From contig CAZJYI010000070.1 in NCBI GenBank assembly GCA_964550025.1, forward strand, positions 1 to 54,985: a stretch of DNA of 54,985 nucleotides. Reading direction: 5' to 3'. Position 1 is the stretch's first letter. Every line of letters begins with the position of its first letter. The translations under genes were made by a program, and so were the position numbers. The notes beneath the pieces were generated by a model, which did not search any database, was not told where the DNA came from, and saw only the letters and a program-made list of their open reading frames with translations. The stretch comes from CAZJYI01 sp964550025 (lineage in GTDB: Bacteria > Verrucomicrobiota > Kiritimatiellia > UBA8416 > CAYOBW01). Positions 40,969 through 48,532 of this stretch are shown here, in pieces.

Positions 40969-42423
40969 ATGAAGGAAAAGGCAGACATTGGGTTGATCGG
41001 ATTGGCCGTCATGGGCGAGAACCTGATTCTCAACATGGAGAGCAAGGGCTTCACGGTCGCGTGCTACAACCGCACGGTGAGCAAGGTCGACCGGTTCATG
41101 GAGGGGCGGGCCAGTGGCAAGAAGATCATCGGCTGCCATTCCATCGAAGAGCTCGCGGCGAACCTCGAGCGGCCCCGCAAGGTCATGCTTCTGGTCAAAG
41201 CCGGCCCGGCGGTCGACGCGTTCATCGACCAGCTGATCCCGCACCTGGAAGAGGGCGACGTCATCATCGACGGCGGCAACTCGCATTTTCCCGATACCAT
41301 CCGGCGCACCGAATACGTTGAGAGCAAGGGGCTTCTCTACATCGGTACGGGCGTTTCCGGCGGCGAGGAGGGGGCCCTGCTCGGTCCCTCGATGATGCCG
41401 GGCGGTTCACCCGCGGCCTGGCCGCACGTCAAGGAGATCTTCCAAACGATCTGCGCCCATACCGACGCGGGCGACCCGTGCTGCGACTGGGTCGGCGAGA
41501 ACGGCGCCGGCCACTTCGTCAAGATGGTGCACAACGGCATCGAGTACGGCGACATGCAGATGATCTGCGAGACCTACCAGATGATGAAGCACGGCCTGGG
41601 CATGTCCAACGAGGAGATGCACGAGGTCTTCACGCGCTGGAACGAAGGCAAGCTCGACAGCTACCTCATCGAGATCACGCGCGACATTCTCGGTTACAAG
41701 GAGGAAGACGGCGAAGCCGTCCTGGATTTCATCCTGGACACGGCGGGCCAGAAGGGCACCGGCAAGTGGACCGCTGGCGCGGCCCTGGATCTGGGTCAGC
41801 CCCTTACGCTCATCGGCGAGGCTGTCTTTGCTCGATGCCTGTCGGCGTTGAAAGAGGAGCGCGTGGGAGCTTCCGCCGTCCTCTCCGGTCCCGGCACCGC
41901 ATTCGACGGCGACAGGGACGCGCTGGTGGCAGACCTGGAGGAGGCCCTCTACGCTTCGAAGATCGTCTCGTACGCGCAGGGGTACCAGCTCATGCGGGCC
42001 GCCGCGGCAGACTACGGATGGAACCTGAACTACGGTGGTATTGCCCTGATGTGGCGCGGGGGCTGCATCATCCGTTCCGTCTTCCTGGGCAAGATCAAGG
42101 ACGCGTTCGACAACGATCCGGAGCTGGTGAACCTGCTGCTGGACCCGTTCTTTAAGGATGCCGTTCAGAAAGCCGCGGCCGCCTGGCGGCGTGTCGTGAC
42201 CACGGCCGTGGAACTCGGTATCCCCATGCCGGCCATGAGCTCCGCGTTGGCGTTCTTTGACGGATATCGCAGTGCGCGCCTGCCGGCAAACCTGCTTCAG
42301 GCACAGCGCGATTATTTCGGCGCGCATACCTACGAGCGTGTGGACAAACCGCGGGGTGAGTTCTTCCACACGAACTGGACGGGACGCGGTGGCGACACGG
42401 CGGCGTCGACCTACGTGGTCTGA
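40969..42423 (+). CDS. gnd: 6-phosphogluconate dehydrogenase, decarboxylating
   Basis: The enzyme oxidises and decarboxylates 6-phosphogluconate to ribulose-5-phosphate with NADP+. At 484 residues it is the long (homodimeric) form. It has the Rossmann motif IGLAVMGENLILNMESKGF, the NRT discriminator (YNRTVSK), MLLVKAGPAVD, DGGNSHFPDT, the substrate signature GVSGGEEGALLGPSMMPGG, NGAGHFVKMVHNGIEYGDMQ with the catalytic Lys, and the C-terminal GRGGDTAASTYVV. The ATG at 40969 is preferred, 8 nt after AAGGAG; GTG 40966 is adjacent. gnd often sits beside sugar-metabolism or surface-sugar genes. Confidence 0.96.
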   Translation: MKEKADIGLIGLAVMGENLILNMESKGFTVACYNRTVSKVDRFMEGRASGKKIIGCHSIEELAANLERPRKVMLLVKAGPAVDAFIDQLIPHLEEGDVIIDGGNSHFPDTIRRTEYVESKGLLYIGTGVSGGEEGALLGPSMMPGGSPAAWPHVKEIFQTICAHTDAGDPCCDWVGENGAGHFVKMVHNGIEYGDMQMICETYQMMKHGLGMSNEEMHEVFTRWNEGKLDSYLIEITRDILGYKEEDGEAVLDFILDTAGQKGTGKWTAGAALDLGQPLTLIGEAVFARCLSALKEERVGASAVLSGPGTAFDGDRDALVADLEEALYASKIVSYAQGYQLMRAAAADYGWNLNYGGIALMWRGGCIIRSVFLGKIKDAFDNDPELVNLLLDPFFKDAVQKAAAAWRRVVTTAVELGIPMPAMSSALAFFDGYRSARLPANLLQAQRDYFGAHTYERVDKPRGEFFHTNWTGRGGDTAASTYVV

Positions 42424-42465
42424 CATCGCCCGAGAACGTAGTCGCACAATGGATCAGAGACACGA

Positions 42466-43005
42466 ATGAGAGCCTGCATCTATGCCCGGACGTGCCGCTC
42501 GGACAAGAGCCACAAGCAGATGTCGCTCGACAAGCAGATCGAGCTCTGCCGGCGATTGGCAAGAGAGCACAACCTGACGGTTGAGCACAGACACGTCTTC
42601 ACGGACATCGACCTGGACGGCGCGCTGCCGCCTTCGTGCTGGGCGCGGGAGGATGAACCGACCCGCCCGGCGCTGGCGGCCCTCATTGCAGCGGTCGAGA
42701 ACGGCGAGGTCTCCCGCATCATCGTGTACCGCGTCGAGCGCCTGTCCACGAGCTCCGAAATCCTGAACGGGTTGCTGGGGCTGTGCGACCACCATGACGT
42801 CAACGTCGTTGCGTTGCCCGAACAGACCGTGAGAAGCGACGACCCGGCGGAGCAGTTCGCCGCGTCGCTGTTTCTGTCGCGCCTTCAGTTCGACACGGAC
42901 GCGCAGCGCGAAGCCAAGAACCAGCTCAAGGCAAAGAAGCGTGAAGAGATAGACCGGCTCCAACAGAAAATCGCCCGTCTCGAAGCCGAGATCTCGGAGT
43001 TGTAG
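42466..43005 (+). CDS. Resolvase-like protein (serine recombinase catalytic domain, catalytic Ser replaced by Cys)
   Basis: This 179-residue protein has the N-terminal fold of serine recombinases: RACIYARTCRSDKSHKQMSLDKQIELC, then VSRIIVYRVERLSTSS with the conserved Arg-Leu-Ser. In active resolvases the start reads YARVS; here it is YARTC, so position 10, the nucleophile, is Cys. No DNA-binding recombinase domain or helix-turn-helix follows. The C-terminal ~35 residues are a charged coiled coil (KKREEIDRLQQKIARLEAEI). It starts 42 nt after gnd. Ser12 is nearby but in the wrong position. It may be a domesticated or regulatory derivative; function unknown. Confidence 0.8.
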   Translation: MRACIYARTCRSDKSHKQMSLDKQIELCRRLAREHNLTVEHRHVFTDIDLDGALPPSCWAREDEPTRPALAALIAAVENGEVSRIIVYRVERLSTSSEILNGLLGLCDHHDVNVVALPEQTVRSDDPAEQFAASLFLSRLQFDTDAQREAKNQLKAKKREEIDRLQQKIARLEAEISEL

Positions 43006-43011
43006 GCCCCC

Positions 43012-43039
43012 GCTGATCATCGATCACTGATGACTGGTC
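43012..43039 (+). repeat. Short heptamer array between convergent genes
   Basis: Units GCTGATC, ATCGATC, ACTGATG and ACTGGTC fill the gap between the resolvase-like gene and the convergent HAD gene, touching the latter's stop codon. The consensus ACTGATC is the same as at 3495-3545 and 27645-27686. Confidence 0.65.
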
Positions 43040-43979
43040 ACTCTCCCTCCAACCCCAGGCTCAGTTGCCCGCTCACGACGACCTTTCGGCCGGACGGGAC
43101 GTCGGGATCGGAGGTGTCGTAGACGACGAACTTGATGCCGGGGAAGTGTCGGGCCAGCTCCCCGCGGATGTAGTTCTCGACGGCGGCGAGATTGCCGGGG
43201 TCGTCGTCAGAGAAACCTACGCTGATGGGCTTCGCGGCGCCGACGCGCCGTGTGATCGCCGCCACGTGCTCGACGAAATCCCTGATGGCGAACTGCTTTC
43301 CTTCCTCGGCGTTCTCCGTACTCGCCGTCATGCCCAGCCGCTCCCTGAATCCCGGCGACGTCACCGGGTGGTACCGGTTCAGATCGAGGTAGTTGTCGAT
43401 GACGTCGTCATCCGCCTTCAGGCCGTGTCCCGGTTCGAAGCACTCCAGGTATCCCCGCAGGTTGCGGAGCATCTGCGCCCGTTCCGCCGGAGTCAGGACG
43501 TGGTCGATGAAGTACCGCACGCCTCCGCGCAGCGAGCGCGCTCTGTGCCCGCGTGCCGTCACGATCGCGAAGAGCCGCCCCTCGACCAGCGCCCTGCGAA
43601 ACTGCCGGAAACTTGGCGCCCCAACACGCTCCCCGCGGATGATGGGCTCGAGCGCCCGGCGCGTGTCGCGGAGGAAGGTGCTTTCGGCGTCTGCCTCGAG
43701 GTCACGGAATTCGTGGAAGGCCTGTTCCCAGTCCCCGCCCGGCGGACGATAGTTTTCGGTGTCCGAGCGGATTACGGCAAAGATAGAGGTGGAGACAGGG
43801 TGGGGGACCCACTTGCCGTCCGGCGTCCGCCGTTCGAGGTGGATGCGCGTGGGCATGTGCAGGATGTTGTCGTCCCAATCGAAGATATAGTACTTGAGAT
43901 CGCGCTCGGCGACACGGTAGTTGGCCGTTGCCGCCGCGGACCCACGATGATCCCCGGACGAATCTCTCACTTCTTCCAT
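43038..43979 (-). CDS. HAD-superfamily phosphatase-like protein
   Basis: This 313-residue protein has the HAD motif I strand YYIFDWDDN (Asp34 and Asp36), motif II FAIVTARGHRA, and the acidic motif IV VGFSDDDPGN. Between motifs I and II lies a large insert (about 45-135) with DTRRALEPIIRGE. The motif I residue after the second Asp pair is Asn rather than Thr/Val, as in a minority of the family. Phosphatase activity is likely; the substrate is unknown. ATG 43979 is preferred; GTG 43991 would add four residues. It is divergent from the small His-rich gene and not obviously linked to its neighbours. Confidence 0.75.
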   Translation of the reverse strand: MEEVRDSSGDHRGSAAATANYRVAERDLKYYIFDWDDNILHMPTRIHLERRTPDGKWVPHPVSTSIFAVIRSDTENYRPPGGDWEQAFHEFRDLEADAESTFLRDTRRALEPIIRGERVGAPSFRQFRRALVEGRLFAIVTARGHRARSLRGGVRYFIDHVLTPAERAQMLRNLRGYLECFEPGHGLKADDDVIDNYLDLNRYHPVTSPGFRERLGMTASTENAEEGKQFAIRDFVEHVAAITRRVGAAKPISVGFSDDDPGNLAAVENYIRGELARHFPGIKFVVYDTSDPDVPSGRKVVVSGQLSLGLEGE

Positions 43980-44059
43980 TTGATGCTGCACCCAACCCGG
44001 GCGGTGATTGGCTCAGAGACCACGCTCAAAAACGAAGGCTATACAAAACGACGCTTTCC

Positions 44060-44068
44060 TGCTATACT
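44060..44068 (+). promoter_or_regulatory. Candidate extended -10 promoter for the small His-rich protein
   Basis: TGCTATACT combines a TG extension with a near-consensus -10 (TATACT, 44063-44068). No good -35 is visible. A start of transcription near 44075 would give a ~50-nt leader that contains three heptamers (TCGGAAA, TCGGAGA, TCGGGCA at 44073-44093). Confidence 0.5.
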
Positions 44069-44124
44069 ATATTCGGAAATCGGAGATCGGGCAGCCTGAG
44101 ATCGGTGAGTGAAAGGAGCGCGCA

Positions 44125-44277
44125 ATGGATGCGTTCTTTGCCATCGTCGTAGCTGTTCTTGTTTTCGTTCTATTCGCCGAGCTCAGCGCCATAGGCTGTC
44201 TGCTTGTACTGATGCGGAAACCGGCACACCATCACGCCCACGGGCATTCCGAGCAACACCCCCACGTCCATGTATAG
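44125..44277 (+). CDS. Small single-pass membrane protein with His-rich tail
   Basis: This is a 50-residue protein. Residues 4-30 form one hydrophobic helix (AFFAIVVAVLVFVLFAELS...). The tail after RKP has eight His among the last 16 residues (HHHAHGHSEQ, then HPHVHV). AAGGAG lies 6 nt before the ATG, and an extended -10 element lies upstream, so expression is plausible despite the small size. A metal-binding (Zn, Ni, Cu or Co) role at the membrane is an inference; I recognise no family. It lies alone between a HAD gene and an exported protein, both on the other strand. Confidence 0.65.
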   Translation: MDAFFAIVVAVLVFVLFAELSAIGCLLVLMRKPAHHHAHGHSEQHPHVHV

Positions 44278-44349
44278 CCCGGGAGAGCGAATGGCGTGGT
44301 GATGGGCAGATGAGCGACAGACGGACCCGTGCGTCCTGCCTTCTCCGCT

Positions 44350-44985
44350 CTACCAGCTCTTCTTGATCTGGATGCCGGTGACGCCCCGGCCGTCTTCGTC
44401 CATCTCGTGCAGGAGCCAGATGCCGCTTTCGGGCAGACCCAGTTCGAGCTTGTTCAAGTCACGTGTCCCGCTTTCCTCGTCCAGACCCAGTTCGGCCCTC
44501 AGGGACGGGAGCGGACGGTCTCCTATTGCCTCCAGCCATCTCAACCCCGACACGAGATGATCCGAGTTCAGCGTAATGGTGCGCGGCTCGCCGTCATCCG
44601 TTTCCGGTTCCGGCGAGAGAGATCCCTCTTCCTCCACTACCAGGAGCGGCACCCCCAGTCGGGCCAACTTACCCAGCATCTCGGGCGTCAGAGTGGCAGT
44701 CTGGCCGCCATTCGTACTCCCTCCGTGCACGGCGATTGCATCGATCTTGCCGTCGTACGCGGCCAGGCGGTTCGTGAGCTGTGTTGCGGCAAAGCGGTTT
44801 GTTCCGAGGCAAAGGGTGTTCGACGGGTTGATGTACAGGTCGACGACCCGCAGCGTGACCGTGGCGTTTGTCCCGTCTGCCACTTCCTCGGCCGCCCAGG
44901 CGCTGCCCTCGCCGCGCAGCGGTGCCTCCGTCATCAGCGTGGCGGCACATGCCGCGACAATGCATCGCAAACGTACGCTGTCCAT
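44350..44985 (-). CDS. Exported protein of unknown function (faintly ExbD-like)
   Basis: This 211-residue protein starts MDSVRLRCIVAACAATLMTE and has a short signal-peptide-like N terminus with a possible cleavage after AWA. The core (VTLRVVDLYINPSN..., QLTNRLAAYDGKIDAIAVHG, MLGKLARLGVPLLVVEEEG) alternates strands and helices much like the periplasmic domain of ExbD/TolR, but it lacks that family's N-terminal anchor, so the link is weak. GGGAAAGGGA lies just before the ATG. No functional claim is possible. Confidence 0.6.
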   Translation of the reverse strand: MDSVRLRCIVAACAATLMTEAPLRGEGSAWAAEEVADGTNATVTLRVVDLYINPSNTLCLGTNRFAATQLTNRLAAYDGKIDAIAVHGGSTNGGQTATLTPEMLGKLARLGVPLLVVEEEGSLSPEPETDDGEPRTITLNSDHLVSGLRWLEAIGDRPLPSLRAELGLDEESGTRDLNKLELGLPESGIWLLHEMDEDGRGVTGIQIKKSW

Positions 44986-45063
44986 GCGTTCCCTTTCCCC
45001 TGTGTCTTTCCCCAAGATATGAACAGAAACCCGTGAAAGACACAAGCCCATCCGCGGGCCTCC

Positions 45064-45350
45064 CTCCCCCTCGCAAATCGTCCCAGTAGCCGTTCCGCGA
45101 CGATCGGTGCGCTAGAGAGTGCGATTGCGATCGGTGAGAGCTGTCATTCCCTTCCCCAATCGTAATCCCACTCCTCCCCCTCGCCAATCGTCCCACTAGC
45201 CGCTCCGCGACGATCGGTGCGCTAGAGAGTGCGATTGCGATCGGTGAGAGCTGTCATTCCCTTCCCCAATCGTAATCCCACTCCTCCCCCTCACCAATCG
45301 CCCCCAACCGAGCCCGCGACGATCGGGGTGCGATCACGATCGGTGAGGGT
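45064..45350. repeat. 110-bp tandem repeat (two close copies plus a diverged partial copy)
   Basis: Copies start with CTCCCCCTCG-type sequence at 45064, 45174 and 45284, an exact 110-bp period. Copies 1 and 2 differ at about four positions, all near the left end; the third is partial and more diverged. Internal palindromic words (CGATCGG, AATCGTAATC) recur. A related inverted copy is at 53487-53574. This accounts for almost all of the 386-nt gap between the exported protein and the AraC gene, where I see no coding frame. Confidence 0.9.
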
Positions 45351-45371
45351 CGTGTTGCCACTCACGACCAT

Positions 45372-46271
45372 TCACACCCCGGCCGGCCGAAACGCCCTCG
45401 ACCGGCACTGGCGACGGTACTCGCGGGGCGCGGTCGCGTTGATCTGGCGGAACTGCCTGGCGAAATAGTTGCTGTCGTTGAAGCCGACCTGGAACGCGAT
45501 GTCCGTGATTGACGAGCCTGTGGTCCGCAGCAGTTCCTTTGCCTTGGATATGCGCAACCGGATCAGGTGGTCGATCGGAGAGCGGCCCATGATCCTGCCG
45601 AATGTGCGCATCAACGTGGTCTGGGACATGTGGGCCACTTCCGTCAGGTCGGCGACAGTCAGTGGTTCGTCGTAGTGCCGCTCCATGTAGCCGAGGAGCT
45701 CGCTGATCTGGGCCACCGGGCGTCTCTCCTCCAGCTCGAGCCGCGAGTAGCAGCGGGAGAGGTAGCCGATCAGTTCCATCAGTCGCGCCACAGCCATGAA
45801 CTTGTATCCGCGCCGCTGTTCGGACAGCTCCTCTTCCATGTGGGCCACCAGCTCTGTGGCGTGGGCGAGTTGTTGCATGTGCAGCCGCAGCCGGCTCGTG
45901 AACTTCTGCTGCCTGCGCACCTGCGGTTCCACGGTGAACAGGGCATGGTAGCCGGGCAGGGCGCCGAGATCGACCACGGGAATCCCGAGGTGCGTGGGAT
46001 CGTAGAGGATGTTGATCAGAGACAAGCGTCTTGTCTGGGGATAGCCGTGGGTTGTGTCGCCCAGGACGACAAACACGTCTCCCGCGCCGAGGCGATAGGT
46101 CTCGTCACCCACCGCGTGGGTCCCGAGACCCGACAGGATCAGTACCAGCTCGTGGAACGAATGGCTGTGTTGGATCGGCGCGGCCCCGTGGTCGGCCAGC
46201 CGCACGACACGCAGCGGCAGATCGGGTGTCGCGAAGACGGTCGCGTGGTCGATTCTCCGGCTATCGCTCAT
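45372..46271 (-). CDS. AraC-family transcriptional regulator
   Basis: This 299-residue protein has an N-terminal cupin ligand-binding domain (PIQHSHSFHELVLILSG, HAVGDETYRLGAGDVFVV) and a C-terminal double helix-turn-helix (about 195-290). The latter includes LTVADLTEVAHMSQTTLMRTFGRIMGRSPIDHLIRLRISKAKELL and ITDIAFQVGFNDSNYFARQFRQ. The layout is that of RhaS/AraC-type sugar sensors. It is divergent from the oxidoreductase-isomerase cluster, so it most likely controls that cluster in response to its substrate. A candidate operator lies in the 126-nt divergent gap. Confidence 0.93.
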   Translation of the reverse strand: MSDSRRIDHATVFATPDLPLRVVRLADHGAAPIQHSHSFHELVLILSGLGTHAVGDETYRLGAGDVFVVLGDTTHGYPQTRRLSLINILYDPTHLGIPVVDLGALPGYHALFTVEPQVRRQQKFTSRLRLHMQQLAHATELVAHMEEELSEQRRGYKFMAVARLMELIGYLSRCYSRLELEERRPVAQISELLGYMERHYDEPLTVADLTEVAHMSQTTLMRTFGRIMGRSPIDHLIRLRISKAKELLRTTGSSITDIAFQVGFNDSNYFARQFRQINATAPREYRRQCRSRAFRPAGV

Positions 46272-46324
46272 GTTTCCCCCGAGAACGCAAGTTCGGTAGG
46301 ATTGTGCTCATATTGAGTGGATTA

Positions 46325-46355
46325 TCAAGGTATTAACCCTGATTTCAGGATATTA
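46325..46355 (+). promoter_or_regulatory. Candidate AraC-type operator (direct repeat, 20-bp spacing)
   Basis: TCAAGGTATTA (46325-46335) and TCAGGATATTA (46345-46355) match at 9 of 11 positions in direct orientation, 20 bp apart, about two helical turns, as usual for AraC-family half-sites. The gap is distinctly AT-richer than its surroundings. A CTCATATTGAG near-palindrome (46307-46317) lies just upstream. Confidence 0.5.
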
Positions 46356-46397
46356 TTCTGCGCCAGAATCAGACTAGTTCTAGGGGAGGAACGCAAG

Positions 46398-47522
46398 ATG
46401 CCACTCAAAGTTGGAGTCGTAGGTTGTCGCGGCATCGGGGAGAGACATGCCACGTGCCATTCCGCGGACGAGCTCGCCGAGTTGAAAGCCGTCTGTGACG
46501 TGGTCAGATCGCGTGCCGACGCGCTGGCGGAGAAGACGGGTGTCAAGGCCTACGAGAATCTCGCGGACATGCTCGACGGCGAAGAGCTCGACGTTGTCGA
46601 CGTCTGCACGGGCGGGAACGAGAACGGCAGTTGGCACTTCGAGCCGGTGATGGCGGCGCTGGCCGCGGGCAAACATGTCCTCGTCGAAAAGCCGATCTCC
46701 AATGACATCAACGAAGGGCGGCAGATGGTCCGGGCAGCGGCCGAGAAGGACCTGTACCTTGGCTGCAATCTGAACCACTACTTCACTCAGCCCGCCGAAC
46801 AGGCGCGCCAATACATGGCCGACGGCAGAATCGGCGAGCAGGTCTTCTGCCTGCACCGCATGGGGTTCCCCGGCGGCGAGGTCACCTACGCGCCTTCGCG
46901 CGCGCCGCGCTGCGACGGGTTCCCTTACTTCCACGTGAAGGCGTTTCTCGCGCACCCCTTCAGCATCATGCGCCACTTCTGCGGCGACATCACGCACGTC
47001 CAGGCCTTCATGGGGCGTCCGAGCTTCCGCAAGAAAGACGCTGACTTGATGGTGTCCGTCAACAGCATCCATGTCCGCTTCGCCAACGACTGCACGGGGT
47101 ACCTGTTCAGCCAGCGCGGCGATGCGACCATGGGGTTGGGCGGCTGGTGGAGCTTCGAGCTCGGCGGTACCAAGGGGACGTTCTGCATTGAGAATTGCGT
47201 GGAGAAGTGCACCTACTATCCCGCGCCCGGGACGGAAGGCGCGGCCCAGCCCGAGAAGCTTGGACTCGGCAAAGCCCCCGAACCGGTCGTTCACGACTCC
47301 GGCATTACCGATTTCGGGACCACCTTCCCGAACCGCATTCACGCGTTTCTCGAGGATGTCACGAACGGCGTGTCAAAGCACAAGCTGCGCGCCTCCGGGC
47401 GCGACGCCCTGGCGGCGTTGGAGTACACGTTCGCCGCCATCGAATCGTATGAGCAGGGCGGGATCCTGGTGCGGCCGCACCCGCTGCCGCCCATCCAACG
47501 CGACCCAAGGGAGGACGTGTGA
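46398..47522 (+). CDS. Gfo/Idh/MocA-family oxidoreductase (1)
   Basis: This 374-residue NAD(P)-dependent dehydrogenase-like protein begins MPLKVGVVGCRGIGERHA, with a Rossmann glycine motif. It has VVDVCTGGNENGSW, the EKPI motif (HVLVEKPIS) typical of the family, and CNLNHYFTQPAEQARQYM in the substrate-binding region. GGGAGGA lies 7 nt before the ATG. It is the first gene of the AraC-linked cluster and overlaps the isomerase gene by 1 nt. It closely resembles the protein at 51252 in its start (MPLKV-V-GC-x-IG-RHA). The sugar or inositol substrate is unknown. Confidence 0.9.
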   Translation: MPLKVGVVGCRGIGERHATCHSADELAELKAVCDVVRSRADALAEKTGVKAYENLADMLDGEELDVVDVCTGGNENGSWHFEPVMAALAAGKHVLVEKPISNDINEGRQMVRAAAEKDLYLGCNLNHYFTQPAEQARQYMADGRIGEQVFCLHRMGFPGGEVTYAPSRAPRCDGFPYFHVKAFLAHPFSIMRHFCGDITHVQAFMGRPSFRKKDADLMVSVNSIHVRFANDCTGYLFSQRGDATMGLGGWWSFELGGTKGTFCIENCVEKCTYYPAPGTEGAAQPEKLGLGKAPEPVVHDSGITDFGTTFPNRIHAFLEDVTNGVSKHKLRASGRDALAALEYTFAAIESYEQGGILVRPHPLPPIQRDPREDV

Positions 47523-48319
47523 TGAAGATCGGTATCAACTCAGTGCTGTTTGGCGGCTACGACATGGAGACGGCGTTTCGCTGGACGAGCGTCTGCGGCT
47601 ACGACGCCATGGAGATCTCGGCCATCAACGGTATGAGCGAGCATCTCGTTCTCGATCGTTGGCAGGAGCTCGCCCCGGCGGTGAAGGAGCTGTCGGAGAA
47701 ATACGGGCTCCCCGTACAGGCCATGGAGCAGCCGAGCCAGGACCCGGAGATCATGAAGACCGCTCTCGAAGCCGCTGTTGAGATCGGCATTCCCGTGATC
47801 AATTGCGGACCCGGCGGCAAGAGCGACGAGGAAGGCAGCCTGCAGGAGCGCATCGATTCGCTGGGGAAACTGGCCGAGACGGCAGAGTCCTACGGTGTCA
47901 CGCTATGCGTCAAGGCGCACGTGGGATGCGCGATGTACAACACGCCCACGACGCTCAAGGTGCTCGAGGCCATCACGTCGCCGGCCTTCGGCCTGGACAT
48001 GGATCCGAGCCACATTCATCGTGCGGGCGAGAACCCCGTGGAAGCCATTGCCGCGGTCGTGGACCGCATTCGCCACGTCCACATCCGGGACTGCCAGGGA
48101 AGAGAACGCAGTCCGGGCAAGCCGGAGATGCAGGCCAACGGGCGAGGGGACATTGATCTGCTGGGGTACATCCGCGTTTTGCACGAGAACGGCTATGACG
48201 GCCCCGTCGACCTCGAAGTCATCGGCGCCAAGGAATACGAGCTGCCGGCATGCGTCGCCATTGCGGCCGAGACGCGAGGCCACATCCAGGCCTGCCTGCA
48301 GGCCTGCGGGGCGAGGTGA
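47522..48319 (+). CDS. Sugar phosphate isomerase/epimerase-type TIM-barrel protein (1)
   Basis: This 265-residue xylose-isomerase-like TIM barrel (AP endonuclease 2 superfamily) begins MKIGINSVLFGGYDMETAF. It shows VINCGPGGKSDEEGS, LCVKAHVGCAMYNTPTTLKVLE, GLDMDPSHIHRAGENPVEAI, HVHIRDCQGRE, and the metal-ligand Glu in VDLEVIGA. ATG 47522 has GGAGG 7 nt upstream and shares 1 nt with the preceding oxidoreductase, so the two are co-translated. Oxidoreductase-isomerase pairs like this act in oxidation-isomerisation routes for inositols and rare sugars; the exact step is not predictable. Confidence 0.88.
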   Translation: MKIGINSVLFGGYDMETAFRWTSVCGYDAMEISAINGMSEHLVLDRWQELAPAVKELSEKYGLPVQAMEQPSQDPEIMKTALEAAVEIGIPVINCGPGGKSDEEGSLQERIDSLGKLAETAESYGVTLCVKAHVGCAMYNTPTTLKVLEAITSPAFGLDMDPSHIHRAGENPVEAIAAVVDRIRHVHIRDCQGRERSPGKPEMQANGRGDIDLLGYIRVLHENGYDGPVDLEVIGAKEYELPACVAIAAETRGHIQACLQACGAR

Positions 48320-48357
48320 ACCAACGGCGGGCCTGGGGAGAAAGAGAGGGAGCCGAC

Positions 48358-48393
48358 CGCAAAGAGCGCAGAGAACGCAAGGACGGCTGAGGA
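48358..48393 (+). repeat. 9-bp-period array (CGCAAAGAG family)
   Basis: Units CGCAAAGAG, CGCAGAGAA, CGCAAGGAC and a decayed GGCTGAGGA follow the isomerase gene. The same family recurs at 53398. Confidence 0.65.
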
Positions 48394-48419
48394 CGCGTTC
48401 CCGGGGAGAGGGTACGGAA

Positions 48420-48500
48420 GGGCTGGAAGCCCGCTACAAGCCAGCCCAGGGCGAAGCCCTGGGGACGGGGGAAGAACAAGAGGGATGAGGGCTGAAGGCC
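48420..48500 (+). repeat. Cluster of small perfect hairpins before the second oxidoreductase
   Basis: GGGCT-GGA-AGCCC (48420-48432), CCCAGGGC-GAA-GCCCTGGG (48445-48463, 8-bp stem) and GGGC-TGAAG-GCCC (near 48490) stand in line. Together with the nonamer array they fill the 213-nt gap between two cluster genes. None is followed by a T-run. Confidence 0.75.
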
Positions 48501-48532
48501 CGACACAGGTCACAGCGCAGGGTTTTGTGGGA

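Noticed and set aside
44350..44985. Calling the exported protein ExbD
   Set aside because: The similarity is only a loose strand-helix pattern; the N-terminal anchor and conserved Asp of ExbD are missing, and no exbB or tonB gene is adjacent.
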